Shown here: positions 8,367 through 18,361 of the stretch, one piece after another
Numbering within the stretch: position 1 is the first letter of the stretch
Layout of the letters: every line of letters starts with the position of its first letter
Assembly: GCA_003154775.1 (NCBI GenBank)
Contig: PMES01000026.1
Coordinates: forward strand, 1 to 64,000
Source: Acidobacteriota bacterium
GTDB taxonomy: Bacteria; Acidobacteriota; Terriglobia; Acidiferrales; UBA7541
Reading direction: 5' to 3'
DNA: 64,000 nucleotides
Made by a program: the position numbers and the translations under genes
The notes under the pieces: model-generated
Told to the model about the DNA's origin: nothing
What the model saw: only the letters and a program-made list of their open reading frames with translations
The model's database searches: none

Positions 8367-8470
8367 TAATTTGGAGTGCGGCGGCTTGTTTACCCTCAAC
8401 TGCGAAGGGCCGCCGCTTTTACGATTGCAAACACCCCGACAAACTTTATTTCATCTCTCGCCCGTCGTCC
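8367..8470 (+). repeat. Dispersed element R1, copy 2, overlapping the 3' end of the CocE-type gene
   Basis: This copy shares AATTTGGAGTGCGGCGGC, GGCCGCCGCTTTTACGATTGCA and ACAAACTTTATTTCATC with copy 1 but carries about 24 extra bases in the middle. Its last 20 bases overlap the stop codon and last codons of the reverse-strand hydrolase gene ending at 8451, so the element supplies that gene's terminus. Confidence 0.7.
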
Positions 8471-10352
8471 CTGCCCCCTCCGGCACCACGGAAATCTCCA
8501 CCCTCGACGGATACTCCTTCGACCGGTAAATCCTCTGCGTCGCCTTCTGATAATCCCCTTCCTTCGCCTCAAAAATGTTCGCCACAAACTTCTGCGGGTT
8601 CCGGTCGTACAGCGGGAACCACGTGCTCTGCACCTGCACCATGATCCGGTGCCCCTTCAAAAACACATGGTCCGCCGTGTGCAAATCAATCGTGTACGGC
8701 GTCACTTCCCCCGCCACAATCGGCTCCGGCTTCTCATACGACTTCCGATAGCGCCCCCGGAAAATCTCGTCCGCGATCATCAGCTCATATCCCGAAAGCT
8801 TCCAATCGCTTTCCACTTTCTGCGGATACACGTCAATCAGTTTCACCACCCAATCGCTGTCCGTTCCCGTCGTGGACGCATACAGCTTCGCCGTCACCTG
8901 TCCCGCCAGCGTCACATCTTCCTGCAATTCTTCCGTCTGCCACGTCGCCACATCCGGCCGGTCGTTTACGAACCGCTGGTCCTGCACCAGCCATGTGTAC
9001 CAGCTACCTGGATGATCTTGCGGATACGTCGTATCCACCGGACGGTGCCGATACGGCACGGGATGCGCCGGATCGCTCTCGTAAGCATCAAACGCTTCCC
9101 GCGATCCCGTTTTCGGCGCTTCAAACGAAAGTTTCCCATTCTCTCCAAAATACAAACTCTCCGTCTTCGCCTCGCGCGGCGGCCAGGCGTCAAAACTGGT
9201 CCAGGTGTCGCTCCCCGTCTGGAAAAGCAACGCCTCCTTCAGCGGCAGATTCCCCTTGTCGTGCAGCCAGTACGCAAACCACGGCGCTTCCACCTTCTGC
9301 CGGAAATACACTCCCGTGTCCGACCCGAACGGTATTTCCCCCAGCAAATTCCCCGGCCCGTACCCCCATCCTCCGTGATTCCACGGCCCCACCAGCAGGT
9401 AGTTCAGGTGCTTCGCGTCCGTTTTCTCCAGGTTCGCGTACGTCCTCATCGGCCCGTAAAAATCTTCCTGGTCCCACCAGCCCGCCACGTTCAAATTGGG
9501 TACCTTTGCTTCTTTCAACCCCGCCTCAATCGCGTGAATCTTCCAGAACTCGTCGTACGCCGGGTGCGCCACAAAATTGTTCCACGTCGGAATTTTCCCG
9601 TGGAGATACCGCTCGTTCGCGTGCGACAACACTCCCAGCCGCAGGAACCAGTCGAACATATCGAAGCGGTCGAACGAAAAATTGAAGTTTCCCTTCGGCG
9701 ACTCCATCAGCGCCGCATATTCAAACCCGTAGCTCAGCCGGAACGCTCCATTGTGGAAAAAATCGTCCCCCATCCACGCGTCTCCCATGCACGCCTGCTC
9801 GGAAACCGCCTTCAGCGCCGGGTGCGGGTTCACCATCGCCATCGCCGCCAGGAATCCGTCGTACGAAATCCCCCAAATCCCCACTCGTCCGTTGTTCTTT
9901 GCCACGTTCTTCACCAGCCACTCGATCGTGTCGTACGTGTCCGTGCTCTCATCCACTCCCTTCGCGTCCTTCGCATCGTGCAGCGGACGGTTCATCTCAA
10001 ATTTTCCCTCTGAACCGTACCGCCCCCGAATATCCTGAAACACGAAAATATATCCGTCCGCGAACAGGTCCGCGTTTTCATACAGCATCCGGCTGTAGCC
10101 CTTGCCCCCCGCCGAAATTCCATACGGCGTCCGCATCATGACGATCGGCAACGCTTCTTTCGCGTCCCTTGGCGTGTAAATCTCCGTGTGCAGCTTCACG
10201 CCATCCCGCACCGCGATCATCACCTCGCGCTTGTCGAACATCTTCGCCAGGTCCGGCCGCCCCGCCTCCTGTCCCCGCGCCCCAGCTCCCACGGCCAGCA
10301 GCACCACAACCGCCAGCACCCAAATTTGTCTCCGCATCTTAATCATTCGCAT
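8451..10352 (-). CDS. CocE/NonD-family secreted alpha/beta hydrolase (X-Pro dipeptidyl-peptidase-like)
   Basis: The 633-residue protein begins with a signal peptide (hydrophobic about 10-25, cleavage near ARGQ). The hydrolase core shows RDGVKLHTEIYTP, DIRGRYGSEG and the nucleophile elbow GISYDG with Ser163; VAGWWDQEDFYG and PWNHGGWG supply candidate Asp and His. The C-terminal jelly-roll (PVDTTYPQDHPGSWYTW onward) is the X-Pro peptidase C-domain. Relatives are cocaine esterase, glutaryl acylases and Xaa-Pro peptidases. The start at 10352 follows AGAGGAG by 11 bases; two ATGs follow closely. An R1 repeat overlaps its 3' end. Substrate unknown. Confidence 0.9.
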   Translation of the reverse strand: MRMIKMRRQIWVLAVVVLLAVGAGARGQEAGRPDLAKMFDKREVMIAVRDGVKLHTEIYTPRDAKEALPIVMMRTPYGISAGGKGYSRMLYENADLFADGYIFVFQDIRGRYGSEGKFEMNRPLHDAKDAKGVDESTDTYDTIEWLVKNVAKNNGRVGIWGISYDGFLAAMAMVNPHPALKAVSEQACMGDAWMGDDFFHNGAFRLSYGFEYAALMESPKGNFNFSFDRFDMFDWFLRLGVLSHANERYLHGKIPTWNNFVAHPAYDEFWKIHAIEAGLKEAKVPNLNVAGWWDQEDFYGPMRTYANLEKTDAKHLNYLLVGPWNHGGWGYGPGNLLGEIPFGSDTGVYFRQKVEAPWFAYWLHDKGNLPLKEALLFQTGSDTWTSFDAWPPREAKTESLYFGENGKLSFEAPKTGSREAFDAYESDPAHPVPYRHRPVDTTYPQDHPGSWYTWLVQDQRFVNDRPDVATWQTEELQEDVTLAGQVTAKLYASTTGTDSDWVVKLIDVYPQKVESDWKLSGYELMIADEIFRGRYRKSYEKPEPIVAGEVTPYTIDLHTADHVFLKGHRIMVQVQSTWFPLYDRNPQKFVANIFEAKEGDYQKATQRIYRSKEYPSRVEISVVPEGAGTTGER

Positions 10353-10598
10353 CCTCGCTCTTGCTCCTCTAATCTCAGACGCCCACAAAATTTCGCCGTG
10401 AGCATACTACACCACGCCCTGCACCTGCTCGGTTGCATAATCGGAGACAACCCGGCGCCCAAATCCTCCGGTAGCCCGCCCGCTCCGCCTCTGCTAAAAT
10501 GGTAGTTTGTAACCGCACCTGTATCCGATGAAGAAAGATTTCGTCCGGGCTGCTGGTTGTCTCAGCAGCTATTTTTGTCTTAAAACGCTTTCACGATC

Positions 10599-12434
<1,836 letters not shown>

Positions 12435-12471
12435 CGCGTCCCCTCGGCGCAGGCAATCTACCTTATGCGCC

Positions 12472-12640
12472 GTCATTCCGCCTGCCCGCCGCAGGAGGGA
12501 ACGGAGTCCGCGGAGTGAGGAACTCCGCCCCATCGCACGCCTTTTGTGCGATGAATCCCTCTTCGATTCGTCGCCGTCTGAGACCGAATTGTCATCCCGA
12601 CCGAAGGCCCGCGCCGTATGCGGGCCGAAGTGGAGGGATC
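12472..12640 (+). repeat. R2-type elements: variant (from 12472) and close copy (12591-12640)
   Basis: After typA the spacer carries GTCATTCCGCCTGCCCGCC with several GGAACTCCG-like palindromes, then a good R2 copy from GTCATCCCGACCGAAGG to GTGGAGGGATC. The palindromic core CCCGCGCC-GTAT-GCGGGCC replaces the core of copy 1 with different bases but keeps pairing, so the structure rather than the sequence appears conserved. Confidence 0.6.
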
Positions 12641-12877
12641 TGCTTTTTCGTCTCTTCTCTGTGTTACCGTCCCTCTTCTCTTCTTCTCTCTTCTAATTTC
12701 CAATTTCTATCTTCTGTTCTTCCTGCCACGATCAGCACGCCGACGACGACCACGTCTTCGTCCAGTTCCACACCATCCTCCGCTCCGCCCGCCACAAGTC
12801 CCTCCCCTGAACTTTGCTCTCTCGGCCTCGCGCGCAGGTCCCGCTGGTGGTTATCCCCGCCTCAATCAAGATTTCCC

Positions 12878-12905
12878 TTGACTTTCTATTACTTTCCTGT
12901 ATAAT
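12878..12905 (+). promoter_or_regulatory. Near-consensus sigma-70 promoter with no gene downstream
   Basis: TTGACT at 12878-12883 and a perfect TATAAT at 12900-12905 are separated by 16 bp in an AT-rich patch. No credible coding frame follows before the convergent gene ending at 13171. The transcript would cross the tandem repeats at 12966-13125. The bases just after the -10 (TTGCAAGTG) are complementary to CACTTGCAA in the repeats. Confidence 0.55.
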
Positions 12906-12965
12906 TGCAAGTGAGTTAATCTGTGCTTTGCTCCTGCCACACCGTCCTGCCGCCCTCCACCCACC

Positions 12966-13125
12966 TAAGCCCCGCAGAATCCGCACTTGCAGCAGACCTC
13001 TCCTCTAACCCCTGTAGAATCACCACTTGCAAAAGTGTAACAAAACAAGTGACTTACAACACCTTTAGAATCCGCACTTACAGACACCTCTCCCGCTAAC
13101 TGCCCTAGAATCAACACTTACAAAA
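12966..13125. repeat. Four degenerate tandem units with AGAATCnnCACTT cores
   Basis: The core AGAATC-NN-CACTT occurs at 12976, 13016, 13067 and 13107, giving spacings of 40, 51 and 40 bp; each is followed by GCA or ACA and preceded by a C-rich CTAAC-type stretch. Between units 2 and 3 lies a small hairpin CACTTGCAAAAGTG. The units are too degenerate and too few for a CRISPR array. Apart from R2 elements, the promoter and these repeats, 12435-13170 shows nothing. Confidence 0.65.
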
Positions 13126-13170
13126 AACACCGGGGGAGGGGGGTAGAACCCTTCCCAAAACGGAACGCTC

Positions 13171-14535
13171 CTACGGCAGCAACGCCTTCCCCTCCGCCCC
13201 CGCCAGGGTCAGCCCCGCCTCCTTCGCCAGCGTCGGTGCCACATCCCGCATATCCATCAAACCCAAATCCCGCCCCGCCGGAATCCCCGGCCCCACCACG
13301 AAAAACGCTGCCCGCAGCTCCGGCACATCCGGCAACTGTCCGTGCGTTCCTCCCGGCTTCACCTTCGCCACCACCGGTCCCGTCAACGCAGCACCCGTCC
13401 GCCACCCCGGCTTCAAGCTCACGAAGAACGACGCATTCGGGTACCCGCCTCGCTTGTGCAGCTCCTCCGATTCCAGCACGCGGTCAATCCCGTTCGCCGG
13501 GTCCGCCGCCAGCTTCGCCAACAATTCCCGCACTTCGCCCAGCGTCGCTTTGTCCTGCGCATCCTTCAACACGATCGCCGCCGACCCTCCCGTCACCCAA
13601 GGCATCGCCCGCCAATTCGTGATCTTTCCATTCTCGTCCACGGTGAACAGCTTCGCCGCGCGAAACGCCGCAAACAGATTCAACTGCTGGTCGTAATTCG
13701 CGAAGCCATGATCCGAAACCACCGCCACAATCGCGTGGCCGGGTGCGACTCGCTCCGCCGCCTCCCGCACTTTCCCGATAATCCCATCCAGCCGTTCGAT
13801 CGTCGCGATGGATTCCGCGCTGAATGCTCCCGTCTCGTGTTCGATGTGATCCAGCGCCGTCAAATGCAGTGTCAGCAATCCCGGCCTCTTCTTCTCCAAA
13901 ATCCATACCGCATACTTGCCGCGCACCTCATCGCCCTCCTCGGACGTATCAATTCCTCCGCGGTATTCCCCAATCTCCGCCGCCGCTTCTTCCAGCAATC
14001 CACGCGTGGATACAGCGCGAATCAGCTTGGCATCGTCCGCCGTTCCCGCGCGCCAGAATTCCGGAATGTTCCAGGTAATTTTCGCGCCCACCGTCACCGG
14101 CCACTGGATGCTCGCGGTGGTTCGCCCCACTTGTGCCGCCGCGTCCCACAGCGTCGCCACGCGAATATCCTCGCTGTACCAATACCAGCCCTGATAGTTC
14201 TTCTGCAGCGGATCGAACGTCGTGTTCGCCAGGATTCCGTGCGTCGCCGGCCACACCCCCGTTACCAATGTCGTGTGGCTCGGGTACGTCACCGTCGGCA
14301 CCACGCCCGTCACACCCTCCGCGTACGCGCCTTCCTTCATAAACCGCCGCAAGTTCGGCACTTTTGCTCCGTGTGCGTCTGCCGCCGTCACGTAATCCGG
14401 CCGCAATCCATCAATGGAAACCATCACCAGCAGCGGGCTGGCCTTCTCCTGCGCCTGCAACACTCCCCCAACCAGGAGCATCCCCAGAATCAGGGCCACC
14501 ACGGCCCAGCGCCTGTTCATCGTCTTGTGGTTCAT
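13171..14535 (-). CDS. Secreted alkaline-phosphatase-superfamily protein (nucleotide pyrophosphatase/phosphodiesterase type)
   Basis: The 454-residue protein has an N-terminal signal (hydrophobic 10-24, cleavage near LQAQ) and NPP-family motifs: first metal Asp in MVSIDGLRPDY (Asp42), the nucleophile block PTVTYPSHTTLVTG (80-93), the metal ligands of TALDHIEHETG, and VVSDHGF, followed by a late GGTHGQLPDVPELRAAF with the last His. Such enzymes cleave phosphodiester or pyrophosphate bonds outside the cytoplasm. The ATG at 14535 has AAGGGG upstream and is preferred to a TTG at 14556. It is divergent from the polyketide synthase operon. Confidence 0.9.
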   Translation of the reverse strand: MNHKTMNRRWAVVALILGMLLVGGVLQAQEKASPLLVMVSIDGLRPDYVTAADAHGAKVPNLRRFMKEGAYAEGVTGVVPTVTYPSHTTLVTGVWPATHGILANTTFDPLQKNYQGWYWYSEDIRVATLWDAAAQVGRTTASIQWPVTVGAKITWNIPEFWRAGTADDAKLIRAVSTRGLLEEAAAEIGEYRGGIDTSEEGDEVRGKYAVWILEKKRPGLLTLHLTALDHIEHETGAFSAESIATIERLDGIIGKVREAAERVAPGHAIVAVVSDHGFANYDQQLNLFAAFRAAKLFTVDENGKITNWRAMPWVTGGSAAIVLKDAQDKATLGEVRELLAKLAADPANGIDRVLESEELHKRGGYPNASFFVSLKPGWRTGAALTGPVVAKVKPGGTHGQLPDVPELRAAFFVVGPGIPAGRDLGLMDMRDVAPTLAKEAGLTLAGAEGKALLP

Positions 14536-14701
14536 CTCTATCCCCTTCGTTTTCAATCTTTGTGCTCTACGTCACCTTGCTCAGGGCTTCGTGCCGTTTC
14601 CTCTCCGGCCAAAATTGATGTAAAGTAACCCTCTCGAATATTCCGCCCTGTACACTTACGTATTCATGTTGCTGGGTCGTGAATTTTTGTGTTCATTCCT
14701 A

Positions 14702-14713
14702 TAGAATAGTGGA
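14702..14713 (+). promoter_or_regulatory. -10 box adjacent to the start codon: probable leaderless start
   Basis: TAGAAT at 14702-14707 (within TATAGAATAG) lies 5 bases before the ATG at 14713. That is the distance normally seen between a -10 box and the transcription start, and no Shine-Dalgarno sequence precedes the ATG. The polyketide synthase mRNA may therefore start at its AUG. No clear -35 box was recognised. Confidence 0.45.
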
Positions 14714-15813
14714 TGGTACAAGTGAGTCAACCGAGCCCCGTTTCACCGAACGGCAATTCCCCGTATGCCACCATCGCCGCGACCGCTACCGCTGTCCCTC
14801 CTTTCTCCATCACCCGCGACGACGTGAAATACTATATGGGCCGCGTCTTTGATATCCCCGAACGCCGCCTCGAAGCCATGATGTCCATCGTTGATAATGC
14901 CCAGGTTCATCATCGCCACGCAATTTTCCCCATTGACTACACCATCGAGCCTCGCCCCCTGGCCCAAACCAACAATGAATACATCGATCACGCCGTCAAG
15001 CTCGGCCGCGAAGCCGCTGAAAAGTGCCTCGAGCGCGCCGGCCTCCGCCCCACCGACATCGACCTGATCATCACCGTTTCCTGCACCGGCTTCATGATTC
15101 CTTCCCTGGACGCGCACCTCATCAATCTGATGGGCTTTCGCTCCAATGTCCGCCGCATGCCCTTCACCGAGCTCGGCTGCGCTGCCGGCGCCATGGCGCT
15201 TTCCCGCTCCGCCGATTATCTTCGCGCCAATCCCGGCGGCAATGTTCTCATCATCGCCGTGGAATTGCCCTCGCTCACTTTCCAGCGCAAGGATATCTCG
15301 CAAGCCAACCTGATCTGCTCCATCCTCTTCGGCGATGGCGCAGCGGCCGTGGTGGTTACCGGCCAGCCGAAGCCCGGCCCGCGCATCCTCGCTACCGAAA
15401 CCTACACCTTTCCGGATTCCCTCGGCGCCATGGGCTTCGATCTCCGTGATTCCGGCTTCCACATTCTTCTCGCCAAGGACGTGCCGGAGATGATCGGCGC
15501 CAAAATCCAAGGCTTGGTCCACGATTTCCTCGCGCGTTGCGGCAGAGCCCAAAGCGACATCAAGGGTTGGATCCTGCATCCGGGCGGCGCGCGTCTTCTA
15601 CGCAACGTCGAGAAAGAACTCGGCCTCTGCAAGTGCGATACCCAGCCTTCCTGGGACATCCTCAGGAATGTCGGCAACCTTTCCAGCGCTACGATCTTCT
15701 TCATTCTTCAGGAGTGGCTGGAGAAACGCCCCCTCAAGACCGGCGAGTACGCCTTGGCAGTTGCCTTTGGTCCGGGCTTCAGCGCCGAATTCTTGTTGCT
15801 GCAATGGAACTGA
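14713..15813 (+). CDS. Type III polyketide synthase (chalcone/stilbene synthase family)
   Basis: The 366-residue protein has the full catalytic triad of the family: Cys156 in TELGCAAGA, His289 in WILHPGG and Asn322 in RNVGNLSSA; the cyclisation loop AFGPGFSAE is at 351-359. It should condense malonyl-CoA onto an acyl starter to give alkylpyrones or alkylresorcinols. The N-terminal 25 residues are low complexity. Its stop overlaps the start of an isoprenylcysteine-methyltransferase-like gene by 10 bp. The same pairing is known from bpsA-bpsB of Bacillus, where the partner O-methylates alkylpyrones, so a methylated phenolic lipid or pyrone is the likely product; chain length cannot be read from the sequence. 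Confidence 0.95.
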   Translation: MVQVSQPSPVSPNGNSPYATIAATATAVPPFSITRDDVKYYMGRVFDIPERRLEAMMSIVDNAQVHHRHAIFPIDYTIEPRPLAQTNNEYIDHAVKLGREAAEKCLERAGLRPTDIDLIITVSCTGFMIPSLDAHLINLMGFRSNVRRMPFTELGCAAGAMALSRSADYLRANPGGNVLIIAVELPSLTFQRKDISQANLICSILFGDGAAAVVVTGQPKPGPRILATETYTFPDSLGAMGFDLRDSGFHILLAKDVPEMIGAKIQGLVHDFLARCGRAQSDIKGWILHPGGARLLRNVEKELGLCKCDTQPSWDILRNVGNLSSATIFFILQEWLEKRPLKTGEYALAVAFGPGFSAEFLLLQWN

Positions 15814-16376
15814 GTGTTATCGCCTTTCTCGTTCTTCTCGGCGCTGTCGCTGCCCTGCGCCTCGTGGAACTGCGCATTTCCCGCCGCCACCAGCGGGAAA
15901 TGGTCGCCCGGGGCGCCGCCAAAGTGGATGATCCCCGTTTTCGCTGGATGGTTCTCCTGCACACTTCCGTCCTCATCGGCGCCGCCGTCGAAGTGGTGTT
16001 CCTCCACCGTCCTTTCTATCCCGTTCTCGCCGCAATCTGCTTCTTCATTTTCCTTGCCGCCAATCTTGTCCGCTGGTGGGTCATTCGCACTCTCGGCGAT
16101 CATTGGAATGTTCAGGTCGTGAACTCCACCAGCCTCGGCGTCGTCACCTCCGGCCCCTTCCGTTACGTTCGCCACCCCAACTACGCCGCCGTCTTTGTGG
16201 AAATGCTGGTCCTCCCGCTGATTCACACCGCGTGGATCACCGCGCTGGCTGGCTCGCTCGCCCATATTCTTGTGCTTTCCCAGCGCCTCGCCACCGAAGA
16301 GCGCGTGCTCTTCGCCGATGCGCAGTACCGCGCCGCCATGTCGGACAAACCCCGTTTTGTGCCGGGATTGTTCTGA
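15804..16376 (+). CDS. Isoprenylcysteine carboxyl methyltransferase (ICMT)-family membrane protein, BpsB-like
   Basis: The 190-residue protein has about five hydrophobic helices and the ICMT-family C-terminal core GPFRYVRHPNYAAVFVEMLVLPL (RHPNY motif) with a terminal EERVLF near residue 170, which bind S-adenosylmethionine. The ATG lies inside the last codons of the polyketide synthase gene, giving translational coupling. In Bacillus BpsB and similar proteins this family methylates type III polyketides at a hydroxyl, so it probably methylates the product of the upstream enzyme at the membrane. An upstream in-frame start inside the synthase gene is rejected. Confidence 0.88.
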   Translation: MELSVIAFLVLLGAVAALRLVELRISRRHQREMVARGAAKVDDPRFRWMVLLHTSVLIGAAVEVVFLHRPFYPVLAAICFFIFLAANLVRWWVIRTLGDHWNVQVVNSTSLGVVTSGPFRYVRHPNYAAVFVEMLVLPLIHTAWITALAGSLAHILVLSQRLATEERVLFADAQYRAAMSDKPRFVPGLF

Positions 16377-16386
16377 AGGGTTTTCG

Positions 16387-17292
16387 ATGATGCGCTACTT
16401 CTACGCATTCCTGACGGCTGCCGGACTCACCTTCACTCCGGTCTCTCCCCCCGCGTTCCCGCAGGCCGCCCCCACGCAGGTTTCCGACACGCCGGCGTTC
16501 TCTTCCGTCCCCGAACTCGAAGATGGTTTTCACGACCTCTACATACAGAAATTCCCTGAAGCGCGCGAAATCTTTCAGAAATGGGCCAACGCTCACCCCG
16601 AGGAGCCATTCGGCCAGGTCGCCATTGCTGCCAGCTATCTCTTCGAGGAGTTTTATCTCCAGCACGTTCTCACTAGCGACTATTTCCTGAATGACAAGCG
16701 CTTCCTCGGGGGCATTACCGGCACGCCTGACCCCGGCCGCATCCAGGGGTTTCAATCTGCCGTTGCCAAGGCGCGCGCACTCGCCTTTCAGCGTCTCAAA
16801 AAAAATTCGCGCGATCCTGAAGGTCTCTATGTCCTCACGCTAGCCGCCGGCATGGAATCCGACGCCTACAGCATGCTCCTGAAAAAACATTACGACGCGC
16901 TGAAGCACCTGAAAGAAGCGAACGTCAACGCCGAACTTCTCCTCCAGCAGCGCCCTGACGCCTTCGACGCCTATGTCGCTCTCGGCTGCGCCAACTACAT
17001 CATCGGCTCGCTCCCCGGTTCGGCGCGCTTCATGCTTTGGTTCGGCGGCATTCACGGCGACAAACGGCTCGGCATGGAGCAGGTGCAGAAGACCGTTGAT
17101 GGCGGCCGCTACCTGAAGCCCTTCGCCCAAATCCTTCTGGCGCTCTGCGCGCGCCGCGAAAAACAGGATGCTCTCGCTCAAAAACTCCTGAAAGACCTCA
17201 CCGAAGAATTCCCCGGCAATCTTGTCTACCTGGCAGAATACGAGAAAGCCCTCGGCCGTCCCATCCCCGCCTCCATCGGCCCGGCCCAATAG
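16387..17292 (+). CDS. Secreted TPR-like helical repeat protein
   Basis: The 301-residue protein starts with MMRYFYAFLTAAGL and a short signal peptide (cleavage near AFPQA). The mature part has alpha-helical pairs of TPR character, for example FHDLYIQKFPEAREIFQKWANAHPEEP and EFPGNLVYLAEYEKALG at the C-terminus. No catalytic motif is visible. It starts 10 bp after the methyltransferase stop, so it is the third gene of the polyketide operon. A scaffold or carrier role for the product is only inference. The first of two adjacent ATGs was chosen. Confidence 0.8.
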   Translation: MMRYFYAFLTAAGLTFTPVSPPAFPQAAPTQVSDTPAFSSVPELEDGFHDLYIQKFPEAREIFQKWANAHPEEPFGQVAIAASYLFEEFYLQHVLTSDYFLNDKRFLGGITGTPDPGRIQGFQSAVAKARALAFQRLKKNSRDPEGLYVLTLAAGMESDAYSMLLKKHYDALKHLKEANVNAELLLQQRPDAFDAYVALGCANYIIGSLPGSARFMLWFGGIHGDKRLGMEQVQKTVDGGRYLKPFAQILLALCARREKQDALAQKLLKDLTEEFPGNLVYLAEYEKALGRPIPASIGPAQ

Positions 17293-17721
17293 AGTTATCT
17301 GCGGTCGCGCTGGACTCGCTGGACGACGCCAGCGCCAAAGTCGCTGCCGCCCAACTCGCCAAAGATTTGGGCTCTGATGCCGATGACCTGCGTCCGCTCT
17401 TGATCACTTGCCTTCTGGAGTCTGCGGCTCTAGTTTGGATCTCGTTGGCGGTCAAACAAAACCATGACCGCAATTTCGCTATCGCCTGCTACGCCGATGA
17501 GCACAGCCGATCCCCGCTGACAAACTGAGTGATTTTCAGCCACTCCCGTAGGTGTTTGCGTTTTTCCACCCATGTGCAAACTCCTTCTCTCCCTGAGAAA
17601 CCCTCATCCATCCTGTTTTCAGTCCCTTAGCCCAACTCCCCTTTGGCGAATCAACTGCTTTCTCCTTCGCAAGGGATTCTTGTCTTTGTGTCCTTATTCC
17701 CTCTGGCGTTGAGAGGCGGTC
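17293..17721 (+). other. Spacer with a 79-codon open frame lacking a start codon
   Basis: From 17292 to the TGA at 17526-17528 one frame stays open and codes a normal-looking composition (ELSAVALDSLDDASAKVAAA at its start, helical), but it has no ATG or GTG and overlaps the preceding stop. It may be a decayed 3' end of a former gene or a readthrough coincidence. The remaining 190 bases before the next ATG show nothing. Confidence 0.3.
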
Positions 17722-18009
17722 ATGTTGCTGAAGGAAGTGTATTTGGACCAGGTTGTCGGGGAAGTCGAGGATTTGGCGGCCCGCGTGGCGCAGCTTAAGG
17801 GCCGATTCGCCAAGCAGAAGGTTAGCGTCAAGCTCGAGCATTACTGGGAACTCGAATACGTACGCACGAGCTTTGCAGAGTTTAAGCGCCGCATCGCGGA
17901 CCTCGAGGATGCCGATGACGCCCAGTTGGCAAAGTTTCAAGAGGCCGTGGAAGCGGCCTGGAAGGATTTGATTCACGCCGTGGATACGCTCCTGGCTGCG
18001 CTTCCCTGA
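17722..18009 (+). CDS. Small coiled-coil protein (sll1863-like stress protein architecture)
   Basis: The 95-residue protein is almost entirely helical and charged, without membrane segments or Cys. Its layout (heptad-rich centre, then EAVEAAWKDLIHAVDTLLAAL) resembles sll1863-family stress proteins that carry a central YY/WEL stretch and a final AWxDL helix. The match is by eye and weak. A GAGAGG ribosome site lies 7 bases before the ATG. A 47-codon basic gene and a strong terminator follow, so the two may be co-transcribed. Confidence 0.65.
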   Translation: MLLKEVYLDQVVGEVEDLAARVAQLKGRFAKQKVSVKLEHYWELEYVRTSFAEFKRRIADLEDADDAQLAKFQEAVEAAWKDLIHAVDTLLAALP

Positions 18010-18057
18010 AGTGCGGGTGCTCATCCGCCCCGCGCTCATGACCCCGTCGAGGGCGTC

Positions 18058-18201
18058 ATGAAGAAAACAGGTAAAGCCAGACTGGACCATCTCTCGAAGA
18101 TGGAAAAAGCGAGCAGGTGCATGGCCGCAGGTCGTGCAGTCCGGGCTGCAAAGCGGGAAGCCAGCAGAGAGACGTTCATTCCACGGCGTAATTGCGGATA
18201 G
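18058..18201 (+). CDS. Putative small basic protein, 47 residues
   Basis: The ATG at 18058 follows GAGGG by 4 bases and opens a frame rich in Lys, Arg and Ala (MKKTGKARLDHLSKMEKASR at its start) with a predicted helical middle and RRNCG end. The stop at 18199-18201 lies 23 bases before a strong intrinsic terminator at 18225, as expected for a real last gene. No family is recognised. A nucleic-acid-binding role would fit the charge but is only a guess. Alternatively the stretch is a structured RNA: hairpins CCATCT-ctcga-AGATGG and GATAGCGG-gaga-CCGCTATC lie within it. Confidence 0.45.
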   Translation: MKKTGKARLDHLSKMEKASRCMAAGRAVRAAKREASRETFIPRRNCG

Positions 18202-18224
18202 CGGGAGACCGCTATCGCGCCTGA

Positions 18225-18263
18225 AGGCGGGGTGGGACCAGGTCCCCACCCCGCCTCTTTTTT
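18225..18263 (+). terminator. Strong intrinsic terminator
   Basis: AGGCGGGGTGGGACC at 18225-18239 pairs with GGTCCCCACCCCGCCT at 18241-18256 with one bulge, followed directly by CTTTTTT. It closes the small-protein unit before the SDR gene. Confidence 0.9.
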
Positions 18264-18361
18264 GCGCAAGTTTCCCAGTCATCGCAGGGCTCTCTCCGCC
18301 CGAGTTGTCGCTGTGCCTGCTCTGTAGCCTGATACAATTTCGTTCCGAAAGTTGGTGCCCC

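Noticed and set aside
8376-10013. 545-codon frame opposite the CocE-type gene
   Set aside because: Arg/His/Pro-rich shadow translation of a clear hydrolase gene.
12966-13125. CRISPR array
   Set aside because: Only four degenerate units of changing spacing (40, 51, 40 bp), no cas genes.
13342-14628. 428-codon frame opposite the nucleotide pyrophosphatase gene
   Set aside because: Arg/Pro/His-rich shadow lacking any family match.
18010-18264. Cobalamin or c-di-GMP riboswitch
   Set aside because: A few matching words such as GGGAAGCC occur, but the conserved cores could not be aligned and the downstream gene does not fit.
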